A stretch of DNA of 64,000 nt from Thermomicrobiales bacterium. Lineage in GTDB: Bacteria; Chloroflexota; Chloroflexia; Thermomicrobiales; UBA6265. The position numbers and the translations under genes were made by a program. Location of the stretch: contig JAUJOZ010000017.1 in the NCBI GenBank assembly GCA_030447415.1, positions 1 to 64,000 on the forward strand. Direction: 5' to 3'. This document shows positions 1 through 7,477 of this stretch, piece by piece (the first letter of the stretch is position 1; every line of letters starts with the position of its first letter). The notes below the pieces were generated by a model. That model did no database searches and was not told where the DNA came from. It was given only the letters and a program-made list of their open reading frames with translations.

Positions 1-37
1 AACCCCTGCCGGTACCATCCCAGACGATCCATCCGAC

Positions 38-60
38 TTTTTCAACACGCTGGGCGGTTA
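38..60 (+). repeat. partial copy of MITE terminal repeat
   Basis: The sequence TTTTTCAACACGCTGGGC and its continuation match the right terminal repeat at 2735-2757 at most positions, and the similarity continues into the flanking GGGAACC. No matching left end is visible because the window begins here. It is probably the right end of a second element of the same family or a solo end. Confidence 0.5.
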
Positions 61-63
61 CGG

Positions 64-338
64 GAACCCGTTTCAAAACGTCCCAGACCGAAGGCGGTGC
101 TGGATCGCGGGACACACGTTGCCCTTGGCGGCACCGTTTCCGCGAGCCGCCGATCAACCGTCGGCGAGGGGCTGAGGGGCTGACCCGTTATGAAACCGGT
201 TCCGGGAACCGGTTTCAAAACCGTTCGGGGGATCATCGGGTGACGGTCGCTGTTCAGTGCGCCCCGCGCGGATGCGGGCTACCGGAGGTTCGCTCCCGGC
301 CGCCGCGGCGGTCGCGAACGGGTTTTGAAACCGGTTCT
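64..338. repeat. dispersed GAACCGGTTTCAAAAC repeats with a perfect palindrome
   Basis: Three copies of a 17-22 base motif are seen: direct at 64-80 (two mismatches), direct at 206-226, and inverted at 317-338 (one extra base). At 191-217 two 13-base arms (TGAAACCGGTTCC and its complement) flank a single G, giving a perfect 27-base inverted repeat. These could be operators for the gene starting at 529, a transposon-derived palindromic family, or both. The sequence alone does not decide. Confidence 0.55.
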
Positions 339-528
339 CAGGGGGAGAACACAGCGATGACGTCCGCCCGTCCGCCGTGACCGGGGATGATCCCAGACCG
401 AGCTGTGCAATCTTTCACAAGGATGGTAGTATTTGACGCATTGCATGGACTGATCGGGCTGCCGCCGGCGCCGCTCTCCTGGCGGGGACACTGACGCGGC
501 CGAGCTCATGACCGGCGGATAGCGTGGA

Positions 529-1662
529 ATGAAGGTAGTGGCCCACACCATGAACATCGCGAGGCGGCGTCTGTTCCGGGCGCTGCTCCTGGTCGTCGGG
601 CTCTTCGTCGGGGCCACCACGGCGACGGATGCCGCCGGCTGCGAGAAGCCCGTCATCGGGCGGCGCGAGCCGGTCAAGCTGAGCGTCACGGCGAACGGGC
701 GGGCGATCGAGCAGGTGGCACGGGTCGACACCGGTGCCTCCTACTCCTCGATTGATGCCGATCTGGCCCGCGAGCTGGGCATCGACCTTGAGGACGCCGA
801 GACGGTCACCATTACGTCGTCGCTGGGCGAGGAGCGTCGCCCGCTTGTCAAGGTGCGCCTCCGAGTGGCGGGGAAGGTCACCCAGGCCCGGGTAACCGTC
901 ACCGACCGGAGCACGCTCTCGACCCAGGTGCTGCTGGGTCGCCGCGACCTCGACGGGTTTCTCATTGACGTGACCGAGTCGCAACTCACATCGCCGGACG
1001 ACCCCGCCCCCGGTGGGTGCGCCGGAGGGCTGCTCGGTCCGCCCGCCGATCCGCCGCCTCCCCGCACGCTGCTGGCATTGATGCCGTTCGTGGCGGCACT
1101 CGTGGTCGGGCTGCGGGGGCTGATCGGCATCGAGACGTTCGGGGTCTTTGCCCCCATCCTGCTCGCGCTCGCCTTCGGCCAGATGGGGCTTGGGGTGGGA
1201 CTCCCCGCCTTCGCCCTGGTCTTGCTGGCGGGGTTGCTCGTCCAGCGCTTGGCCCGCCCCCTCCACTTGCCGCGGGTTGCCCGCCTCGCTGTGCTGATGG
1301 CGGTAGTGTCCGCAGTGATGCTGGTCGCCAACGATATTCTCGCTGACCTCGCGCCGCAGCTGCCCCTGGTCGCGGCCCTTCCGGTGGTCGTGCTGGCGGC
1401 CATCGTCGAGCGCTTCTGGGCCATCTGGGAGCAGGAGAGCCTGGCGCCGGCGGTGAAGACGGCCGCGTGGACCCTGCTGGTGGCCGTCGCCACCTCCCCG
1501 TTCTTGGTGACGGGACCCGTGCGGCTGTTGGCTGAGCAGCAGCCGTTGGCCCTCGCCGTCCTCGGCGCTGGCCTCTCGATCCTTGTTGGCCGCTACCGCG
1601 GTCTGCGGCTCGTCGAGCTGACGCGGTTCCGGCTGGCGGCGCAGCAGTTGAGGGCGACATGA
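529..1662 (+). CDS. retropepsin-like aspartic protease fused to 7TM domain
   Basis: 377 residues. An N-terminal signal or anchor helix (residues 15-30) precedes a RimK/LysX-type (DUF785-like) aspartic protease domain of about residues 45-150, with the active-site DTGAS at 67-71 and the flap-side LLGRRDL at 135-141. A Pro-rich linker (about 155-178) leads to about seven hydrophobic helices (180-360). These match the 7TM domain normally fused to an inactive transglutaminase: see GIETFGVFAP early in the helical region and GRYRGLRLVEL near the end. The stop overlaps the next gene, an ATP-grasp ligase (ATGA), so the two should act together, probably on a Glu/peptide-tagged substrate at the membrane. 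What is odd is that the protease replaces the transglutaminase. An in-frame ATG at 550 is an alternative start. Confidence 0.8.
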   Translation: MKVVAHTMNIARRRLFRALLLVVGLFVGATTATDAAGCEKPVIGRREPVKLSVTANGRAIEQVARVDTGASYSSIDADLARELGIDLEDAETVTITSSLGEERRPLVKVRLRVAGKVTQARVTVTDRSTLSTQVLLGRRDLDGFLIDVTESQLTSPDDPAPGGCAGGLLGPPADPPPPRTLLALMPFVAALVVGLRGLIGIETFGVFAPILLALAFGQMGLGVGLPAFALVLLAGLLVQRLARPLHLPRVARLAVLMAVVSAVMLVANDILADLAPQLPLVAALPVVVLAAIVERFWAIWEQESLAPAVKTAAWTLLVAVATSPFLVTGPVRLLAEQQPLALAVLGAGLSILVGRYRGLRLVELTRFRLAAQQLRAT

Positions 1663-2603
1663 TCGGCACCTTCCTGGCCCGACACCAGGTCCTGGGTCTG
1701 AACCGCCGCACCCTGCTCATGGAGCGGGAGAATCCCCGGACTGCCGTCCAGCTGGCCAACGACAAGGTGGGAACCAAGGCTGCGCTGGCAGCGGCCGGGG
1801 TCCCCGTCGTCCCGACCCTCGCCGTGATCCGCGACCGCGGCGAGCTGGCGGAGCTGGACTGGGATCGGCTCCCGGACGCCTGGGTGCTCAAGCCGAACCG
1901 GGGCCGCCAAGGAGCGGGCATTCTCCTGGTGGCGGGGCGCGACGGGGAGGGGTGGCGCAGCGCGTCCGGCCGACACATCGAGCAGAGCGACTTGGTCGCG
2001 CACGCCCACACCGTCCTCGACGGTGAGCACTCCGCGGGGGAGCTGGAGCGGGACCAGGCGCTGCTCGAACCCCTGATTCTGCCCTACGCGGCGGTAGCCG
2101 CACCGGTGCCGTTCGGGCTGCCCGACATCCGGGTCATCTGCCACCACGACGAGCCCGTCATGGCGATGATGCGGTTGCCGACGGCCGCCTCCAAGGGGCG
2201 AGCGAACCTGCACCAGGGCGCCATCGGCGCCGCGCTCGACCTCGCCTCCGGCCAGGTGACGCGGGCCCTCCTCAACCGCACGACCATCACCCACCATCCT
2301 GACACCGGCCACCCGCTGCTTGGCCTTGTCGTCCCGGAGTGGCCCGTCGTTCTCGCCGCTGCGCGTCGATGCGGGAGCGCCATCGGCCTAGGCTACGTGG
2401 GGGCGGATCTGGTGGTGGCCCGGGGGCACGGGCCGCTGGTGATGGAAGTCAATGCCCGGCCGGGTCTGGAGATCCAGAACGTCAACGGCCGAGGGCTCTG
2501 CCCGCGACTTCGCCTACCGGCGGATGGCCTGTGCGAGCGAGACCACGTGCGGGGTCTGTGGCACGACCTGCGCCGCGGGCACGCCCCAGGAAGGGCCTGG
2601 TAA
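1659..2603 (+). CDS. RimK-like ATP-grasp (alpha-L-glutamate ligase-like) protein
   Basis: 314 residues, translationally coupled to the preceding protease-7TM gene by an ATGA overlap. It fits the alpha-L-glutamate ligase-like family of ATP-grasp enzymes. It has an N-terminal substrate domain, the ATP-binding segment with VLKPNRGRQGAGI (about residues 76-88), and the Mg-binding end with VMEVNARPGLEIQNVN (about 264-279). Family members form an amide or peptide bond, often adding Glu, and travel with a DUF785 protease and a 7TM membrane protein, exactly the partners seen here. The last 30 residues are not conserved in my memory of the family. The TAA stop is made by the left edge of the MITE-like element at 2601, so the C-terminus may have been altered by that insertion. 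Confidence 0.82.
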   Translation: MIGTFLARHQVLGLNRRTLLMERENPRTAVQLANDKVGTKAALAAAGVPVVPTLAVIRDRGELAELDWDRLPDAWVLKPNRGRQGAGILLVAGRDGEGWRSASGRHIEQSDLVAHAHTVLDGEHSAGELERDQALLEPLILPYAAVAAPVPFGLPDIRVICHHDEPVMAMMRLPTAASKGRANLHQGAIGAALDLASGQVTRALLNRTTITHHPDTGHPLLGLVVPEWPVVLAAARRCGSAIGLGYVGADLVVARGHGPLVMEVNARPGLEIQNVNGRGLCPRLRLPADGLCERDHVRGLWHDLRRGHAPGRAW

Positions 2604-2757
2604 TGGCTCAGCCTGTTGAAAAAAGGCGGGGGCCGGTGTCCACGGGCGCTCAGGTCAGGTCGTAAGGCCCCGATTTGCCCCGGTTTGGGCTTCCATCAGC
2701 CCGCTCGACGGGCCCGGACGGTGCCCCTGCGGAGTTTTTCAACAGGCTGGGCCATTA
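2601..2757. mobile_element. MITE-like element with 23-bp inverted ends
   Basis: Positions 2601-2623 (TAATGGCTCAGCCTGTTGAA, then As) and 2735-2757 are inverted repeats with one mismatch in 23. Weaker similarity extends another 15-20 bases inward. The outermost TA on both sides could be a TA target duplication, as made by IS630/mariner-type transposases. CAGCCTGTTGAAAAA is also a common insertion-sequence end. The interior of about 110 bases has no open frame of interest, so the element is non-autonomous. Its first three bases form the stop codon of the ATP-grasp gene. Confidence 0.6.
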
Positions 2758-3049
2758 TGGGAACCACCTGCCCCGATTTGACGCTTGACAGGCCACGGAT
2801 CCGGTTCCATATAATGATCCTACTCCCTGGATATCGGAACCACTTTTGCCGAGCCGGCGGCGTTGCCCCGGCCGCTGCCCGTTTGCTAGGGTGAGACGTG
2901 AGACCGGAAGGAATTCTAGTTCCCTGAGACGGGGTTAAAGCGCTCCAACGCGACTCGGGCGCTTACCTCGTGTTGCTCGGTTACGGAGGGGCTTATCCCG
3001 GGGCGGGACCCGATTCAAAGTCGGACTGCCAAGTGTAGGCGCTCGTCCC
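2758..3049. other. non-coding gap with a promoter-like pair
   Basis: No gene is seen. TTGACA at 2785-2790 and TATAAT at 2810-2815 are both perfect sigma-70 hexamers but are 19 bases apart, one or two more than the optimum. They point rightward, where no forward gene follows before 9610, so a small RNA or a silent promoter is possible. A 15-base tRNA-Gln anticodon-arm-like sequence sits at 3010-3024, close to the end of the mobile element. Confidence 0.4.
2785..2815 (+). promoter_or_regulatory. consensus-like -35/-10 pair, 19-base spacing
   Basis: TTGACA and TATAAT are exact, and the spacer is 19 bases. No downstream forward gene is visible. The score is lowered for the spacing and the missing target. 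Confidence 0.35.
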
Positions 3050-3706
3050 TTACTCGTGGCGCCCCTTACCCTTCCGGTCGAGCTGGGCGATGAACGACTC
3101 CGCGTGGGCGGCCCAGGCGGCGAGGGCGTCGTGCTCGGCCATCCGGATGCCGGCGGCGATCCGCTCGTACGTCCGCCACTGCATCCCCTTGGGCTTGTCC
3201 GGCACGCTCCGCCACCCACTCTCCGAGCCGCCGAGCCGCCGCCGCAGCGTGGCCGCCCGCCGCTGCGCCCGTGCGTGGTCGGCGTCCCGCGTACTCCCGT
3301 AGGCGAGGTCGTGACAGGCCCGACACCGGAAGTGCCCGCCCACGCTGTAGAGCACCGCCCGTCGACTCCCGCACCTCGAGCACCGGAACCAGGGCCGGGA
3401 GCCGCCGTAGCGGCAGGGCGTCCGCTCAATCAGCACCCGCTCCCGCACCGGCTTCCACGCTTCCCCCGGTCGCCACGTCTGGTAGTCGAGGAGCACCGTG
3501 TCCGGCTCGTCGCCGGCGCATGCGACCCTAATCCAGTCCGTCGTCTCCCCCCGCCGTGACCAGGCGATCGAGCCGGTGGCGATCTGCCCCGGCCCGGCGG
3601 CGAACAGGCCCCGCCGCGCCAGGTCGCGCACGTCGAGCCAGAGCAGCCCGTCCGTCGTCTCCCGCGTGTGCGACCAGCCCCACCGGCCCGACCCGTACCC
3701 GCCCAT
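3050..3706 (-). CDS. GSGR-type zinc-finger protein of mobile elements
   Basis: 218 residues. It starts MGGYGSGRWG, the hallmark of a protein family common in integrative elements and prophages, with no proven function. After a beta-rich first half comes a treble-clef-like region with CSRC (C109, C112) and CRAC (C128, C131), then a basic helical tail (RAQRRAATLRRRLGG). This suggests nucleic-acid binding. The start at 3706 is chosen because GAGGAGGGACC precedes it. A longer reading from 3802 would lack the family's N-terminus. It is the last gene of the element, 200 bases after its neighbour. Confidence 0.72.
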   Translation of the reverse strand: MGGYGSGRWGWSHTRETTDGLLWLDVRDLARRGLFAAGPGQIATGSIAWSRRGETTDWIRVACAGDEPDTVLLDYQTWRPGEAWKPVRERVLIERTPCRYGGSRPWFRCSRCGSRRAVLYSVGGHFRCRACHDLAYGSTRDADHARAQRRAATLRRRLGGSESGWRSVPDKPKGMQWRTYERIAAGIRMAEHDALAAWAAHAESFIAQLDRKGKGRHE

Positions 3707-3906
3707 TGGTCCCTCCTCGGTTCTGAAGGTCACGCGAGCCTGCAAATGCAAGGAAATGCAACCTGAACCACGCCGTGTCGGTCCGGTTTCCGCGGGGACC
3801 AAGCTCCGCCATCAGTCGGGAGTGGCGCGACGACGGCGACCGCCGCCCGCCCCGGAACCATCGCCGCCCACAAAGCGTGCAACTTCCCTGATGATTTCGG
3901 TAAATG

Positions 3907-4728
3907 TCAGCGGCCCTCACCGCTGTCCGCGGGCGCGGCGACGTTGACCTGCTGCGCCCCGATATTGACCTGCCCGGCCGCGGCAATCGAGACAGGCGGC
4001 AGCCGGCGCAGGTCTTGGAGCGCCCGCAGCGTCAAGAGGAAGCCCCGGTGCGCCCGATCCGCCATGGCCGCCGATTGCTCCATCGCTGCGGCGACACTGA
4101 TCCGCGGCGGCTGCCAGTAGCCCTCCTGCTTGCGCTTGTGGTCTTCGAGCTGCCCCTCGGTCTCGGCCTGCGCCGTCAGCCGCTCGCTCCACTTCAGGTA
4201 GGCGTCGAAGCTCTGGGCCAGCATATCGACCAACGCTGCCTCGACGCCGCCGCGTGGCCGCCACTCGGCACGGAACGCCGACCGGAGCGCCAGGAAGCGC
4301 GCCCGGTCCCAAGGGCGGCCGCCCCACTCCAGCGCCCGCGCCGTGCGGTGGCCCGTGGCCAACTCGGCGCGGGCCTCCTCCTTGACCCGCGCCCACGCGG
4401 CCGCCATCGCCTCCGGGTCGCGCTCGGCGAGGCGGGTCAGGTCCCACCAGGACACCTCGTCGGCCGGCCGGTCGGCGATGCGCTCCCGGTCCGCGGCGAA
4501 CGCGGCGTCATCGTAGTCAGCACCCCGCGCCCGCCGCTCGGCGTCTGCTGGGTCGAGCCGCATCTGATCGCGGTAGAACGTCGCCATCCTCGCGTAGGCG
4601 CCGGCCAGCTCGCGGGCCAGGCTCCCGACCTCGGCGACCTCCCTGTCCGGGATCGCGGGCGGATGCGCGCTTCCGCCAACACCGCCGGAGCTGCCTGCCG
4701 ACGGTGGGGTGGGAGCCGAGCGGCTCAT
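3907..4728 (-). CDS. uncharacterised Ala/Gln-rich element protein
   Basis: 273 residues, start ATG at 4728 overlapping the stop of the primase gene (ATGA), which indicates coupling; ATG at 4737 is an alternative. The N-terminus is low-complexity (Ser/Pro/Gly). The middle is strongly helical and charged, with several Trp residues (WWDLTRLAERDPEAMAAAW). The C-terminal 30 residues contain a short repeat, QVNIGAQQVNV. Similar QVNI/QQVNV tails occur in hypothetical proteins of planctomycete and other element genomes, as far as I recall, but no function is known. It may be a partner of the primase, given the overlap. I do not recognise an enzyme motif. Confidence 0.65.
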   Translation of the reverse strand: MSRSAPTPPSAGSSGGVGGSAHPPAIPDREVAEVGSLARELAGAYARMATFYRDQMRLDPADAERRARGADYDDAAFAADRERIADRPADEVSWWDLTRLAERDPEAMAAAWARVKEEARAELATGHRTARALEWGGRPWDRARFLALRSAFRAEWRPRGGVEAALVDMLAQSFDAYLKWSERLTAQAETEGQLEDHKRKQEGYWQPPRISVAAAMEQSAAMADRAHRGFLLTLRALQDLRRLPPVSIAAAGQVNIGAQQVNVAAPADSGEGR

Positions 4729-6998
4729 GGCGCCCATCCGGGGACGGGACGCCCGGCGAGCGCCGCCTCGGCGATGCCGAACGCCGCCCGGTCGTGGGCG
4801 AGGTTGGGGTCGTCGGGCGGCGCCTGGGCCAGCTCGGTGCGGTAGGTCGTCCGCTCAGCCGGGGTCAGGGCGGCGATCCTGCGGGCCGTCTCGGCGAGGT
4901 CCGGCGGCACCAGCCCGTCGGGCGAGCGGAGGGCACCCGCGAGAAGGTGGCCACCCCCGAATCCGGCCAGGTGGCCACCTTCAGTTGCCCCCTCGCTGGG
5001 GGGAAGGTGGCCAGTCTCGCCGGCGGTGGCCACCTTTCCCGACCAGTGGGTAGAACCGAAGATGGCCACGGGAGCATCTTCGGGCGTGGCCACCTTCGGT
5101 GGGGCGTCCTCGTCGACCGCGGCTGACGCCGGCGTCCCGTCCGGCAACCTCCACAGCCAGGGTCCGTTGCGCGCGTTCGGTTGCTTGAACCGCACGATCC
5201 CCAGGTCGTCGGCGGCGCGCCGGAGCGTCTTCTCGGCGATGCCGGCCGCCTTCGCCAGCGCCAGCACGTCCGCCGCCCCCCGGCTGCCGCCGCGAAGCAA
5301 CTCCGACAAGAACCCCTCGGCGTCGTCGCGGGGGCGGGCAGGTGCGCCGCCGAGCAGGTCGCCGAGGTCGTGCTTCGAAACGCCGTGCCAGGCGATCGGG
5401 CCGTCTTCGGCCCGCGACCATTCCAACGCTTCGGGCTTCATCGCCAGATTGGACTTCACGACCCCGAGCACGCGGCGGGCGCCGGTCGTGTCGCCGGGGC
5501 AGGGGGCCACCATCCAGACGGTGCGGGCGATGGCCCCGAACGCGGTGGCGCCGAGCAGCTGCTGGAGCGGGCGGCGGCCGGTGCCGTTCGGCTTGCCGAC
5601 GTGCATGATGCCGACGACCGCGACACCGGTCCGCTCGGCGAGTTTGCCCAGCGGCGTCAGGGCGTCGCGCACGTCCCCCTCGGCGTTGCGGTCCGTCCGC
5701 GGCATGAAGCTCGTCACCGGGTCGATGACCGCCACGTCGATGCCGTGCTCGCGGATCGCCGCCTCCAGCAGGGGCAGATGGTCGGCCAGGTTGAACAGCC
5801 GGTCGCGACCATCCGGCTCGCGCACGGCTTCGATGGCGAAGACCTGCGACGGGTCGGCCCCGTGGGCATCCAGGCGGGGCCGAAGCGTGTCGTCCAGCGC
5901 GTCCTCGGCCAGTAGGAACCGCCAGCGCGCCCGCGGCGCCGGCGCCCCGTCCGGCAGCGTCCCGGCGGTCGAGCAGACCGCGGCGAGCGCCGCGGTGAGG
6001 GTGGACTTGCCGTCGCCAGCATGACCGCCGAGGATGTGCAGCTTGCCGCGGGCGAGCCACCGCGGCCAGAGCCAATCGACCGGGACCGGCCGCACCGCCG
6101 CCAGGGACGTCACGACCAGAGACGGACCGGCTGGGGCCGCTGGGGGACGCCACGCCGGCGCGTCGGCGATCAGACGCTTCAGCTCCGCCGGCGTCCCACC
6201 GGCGTCCAGCCAGTCGCTCACGTCGCCCTTCTCCGGCAGGCCGGGCAGGGCGACGACCCGCACGCCGGCGGCGACCCCGTGCAGCGCGGCGGCGACCCGC
6301 GCGGCGTGGCGGCGGCCGGCGGCGTCGTTGTCCGGTAGGATCACGACCCGCCGCCCGGCGAGGTGCGCCCCGAACTCCGGGCGCCACTTGCCGGCGCCAC
6401 CGGGGTTGCAGGTGGCCACGGCGCCGAGGGCGGCGAGGCGGTCGACGTCCTTCTCGCCCTCCACCACGAACACCGACCGGCGGGGGTCGGCCGCGGCCAG
6501 TTCGGGCAGCCGGTAGGGGATCGGCGCAACGTCGCCCATGCCGAGCGTCCATCGCCCGCTCGGGTCGCGGTGCCAGGGCCGGAAGGTCTTGGGGTCGTGG
6601 CGGGTGACGCGGAAGTGAACCGGGCCGGCGGCGTCGCGGTACAGGTACTCGGCGAGTATCGGCCCCGCCCGGTCGCTGCCGCCGCTCCCCTGGTCGTTGG
6701 CCGGAGGCGACGGCCGCTGGTCGTCGACGGCCAAGCGCGGCGCCGTGCCGGCGTCGGCGAACAGGTCGGCAAGGCCCAACCCCAGCGCCGCGACGACGGC
6801 CTCGGTGTCGCAGCCGGCGAAGCACTTGACCAGGGCACGGCCATCGTCGCCGGGGTCCACCTTCAGGGAGTTGTGCTGGTCGTCGTGGGCCGGGCAGCGC
6901 GCGGTGAAGCCGGCGCCGCACGGCCGCACGGTGCCGAGCAGCGTGCGGAGGCGCTCAACCGGCTCGGCACTGTGAACCGGGAACGCGCTCCCAGCCAT
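4725..6998 (-). CDS. primase-helicase (CHC2 zinc finger, TOPRIM, RepA-like ATPase)
   Basis: 757 residues. In order: a CHC2-type zinc finger (CPAHDD at 35-40, with C59 and C63 in KCFAGC), a TOPRIM domain (E180 in VVEGEKD, D223/D225 in LPDNDAAG), and a RepA/DnaB-like AAA ATPase with Walker A GHAGDGKST (325-333) and Walker B VAVID (422-426). A winged-helix-like segment spans about 560-620. It should prime and unwind DNA for replication of the element. The region of residues 633-690 is low-complexity and is encoded by six TGGCCA-centred palindromes (see separate entry), giving KVAT in one frame and GHL in the other. The start shares a base with the upstream stop (TGATG). Confidence 0.85.
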   Translation of the reverse strand: MAGSAFPVHSAEPVERLRTLLGTVRPCGAGFTARCPAHDDQHNSLKVDPGDDGRALVKCFAGCDTEAVVAALGLGLADLFADAGTAPRLAVDDQRPSPPANDQGSGGSDRAGPILAEYLYRDAAGPVHFRVTRHDPKTFRPWHRDPSGRWTLGMGDVAPIPYRLPELAAADPRRSVFVVEGEKDVDRLAALGAVATCNPGGAGKWRPEFGAHLAGRRVVILPDNDAAGRRHAARVAAALHGVAAGVRVVALPGLPEKGDVSDWLDAGGTPAELKRLIADAPAWRPPAAPAGPSLVVTSLAAVRPVPVDWLWPRWLARGKLHILGGHAGDGKSTLTAALAAVCSTAGTLPDGAPAPRARWRFLLAEDALDDTLRPRLDAHGADPSQVFAIEAVREPDGRDRLFNLADHLPLLEAAIREHGIDVAVIDPVTSFMPRTDRNAEGDVRDALTPLGKLAERTGVAVVGIMHVGKPNGTGRRPLQQLLGATAFGAIARTVWMVAPCPGDTTGARRVLGVVKSNLAMKPEALEWSRAEDGPIAWHGVSKHDLGDLLGGAPARPRDDAEGFLSELLRGGSRGAADVLALAKAAGIAEKTLRRAADDLGIVRFKQPNARNGPWLWRLPDGTPASAAVDEDAPPKVATPEDAPVAIFGSTHWSGKVATAGETGHLPPSEGATEGGHLAGFGGGHLLAGALRSPDGLVPPDLAETARRIAALTPAERTTYRTELAQAPPDDPNLAHDRAAFGIAEAALAGRPVPGWAP
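4946..5093. repeat. six GGTGGCCACC palindromes inside the primase gene
   Basis: Palindromes centred on TGGCCA occur at 4946-4955, 4969-4980 (12 bases, perfect), 5006-5013, 5025-5034, 5063-5068 and 5086-5093. Centre-to-centre distances are 24, 36, 19, 36 and 24, so the array is symmetric about its middle. Because 19 is not a multiple of three, the units are read as KVAT in the first half of the protein region and as GHL in the second. This means the DNA motif, not a peptide motif, is what repeats. It could be iterons or an origin bound by an element protein. One further GGTGGCCAC lies at 6411-6419. Confidence 0.75.
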
Positions 6999-7321
6999 CA
7001 GGCCGCCTCCGTCCCCGGTGCGGCCGGTCCAGCTCTGTCGCCCTTCTTGTTCCAGCGCGCCAGCGCGCTGAGGCGGGCGAGGCGCGCAAAGTGCGCCTTC
7101 CGGGCGTGCGCGGCTCGGCGGCGGCGCTCTTCCTCCGGCAGAGCGCCGGCCGGATCGACCTCCCGCTCGAACTTGGCAAGGAATGCCGCCCGACCGGGGG
7201 CGGTGAGCTCCCGGGAGTCGTAGAGCGCGTGCAGGCGGTGGGCGCCGATGCGACCGCGCCGGCTCATCTCATCGGGGTCATACTCGAGCGTGACGGTGAT
7301 GGGCGGTCGGGTCGGGGACAT
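6998..7321 (-). CDS. small uncharacterised element protein
   Basis: 107 residues from ATG at 7321, which has GGGAGG about ten bases upstream; an upstream in-frame start at 7351 is less likely. It begins MSPTRPPITVTLEYDPDE and is then mostly charged helix, ending with a basic Ala/Arg stretch (ARKAHFARLARLSALARWNKK). Its stop shares a base with the primase start, so it is probably co-translated with the primase and may assist it. It has no recognised domain. Confidence 0.6.
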   Translation of the reverse strand: MSPTRPPITVTLEYDPDEMSRRGRIGAHRLHALYDSRELTAPGRAAFLAKFEREVDPAGALPEEERRRRAAHARKAHFARLARLSALARWNKKGDRAGPAAPGTEAA

Positions 7322-7477
7322 GGAGCGCGCGCCTCCCTGTCCCCCCAGCACCGTCAGCGGAGCACTGCTGACGACCAGGGGTGGAGGCGCGCGACGCCAT
7401 TGCTCGATTCGACCGGCGTAGCCGCCCAGGTGTCCGGACGACTCGTACGTACACTATGCCACAAGCCACGGCGTTCG

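Larger units (their letters stand above)
1..528. other. repeat-rich non-coding leader
   Basis: No convincing gene is seen in the first 528 bases. The stretch holds a partial copy of the inverted terminal repeat found at 2601-2757 (here at 38-60), a family of GAACCGGTTTCAAAAC-type repeats (64-80, 206-226 and inverted at 317-338), a 27-base palindrome (191-217), and three copies of TCCCAGAC (18-25, 81-88, 391-398). Short open frames here have no recognisable protein signature. It probably combines mobile-element debris with the upstream regulatory region of the gene starting at 529. Confidence 0.6.

Noticed and set aside
2616..2894. Forward open frame of 92 codons
   Set aside because: It spans the MITE-like element and has Arg/Pro-rich composition without any family signature.
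3010..3024. tRNA-Gln-like anticodon arm (CCGACTTTGAATCGG on the minus strand)
   Set aside because: Neither a matching T-arm nor an acceptor stem is found around it. It may be a chance match or a remnant of an attachment site.
2600..3060. Copy of the tRNA-Gly 3' end (attR) at the far side of the element
   Set aside because: No stretch resembling the tRNA 3' part was found by eye; the far border remains undefined.
4946..5093. CRISPR-like repeat array
   Set aside because: The units are short palindromes with unequal spacing, lie in a coding sequence, and no cas genes are near.
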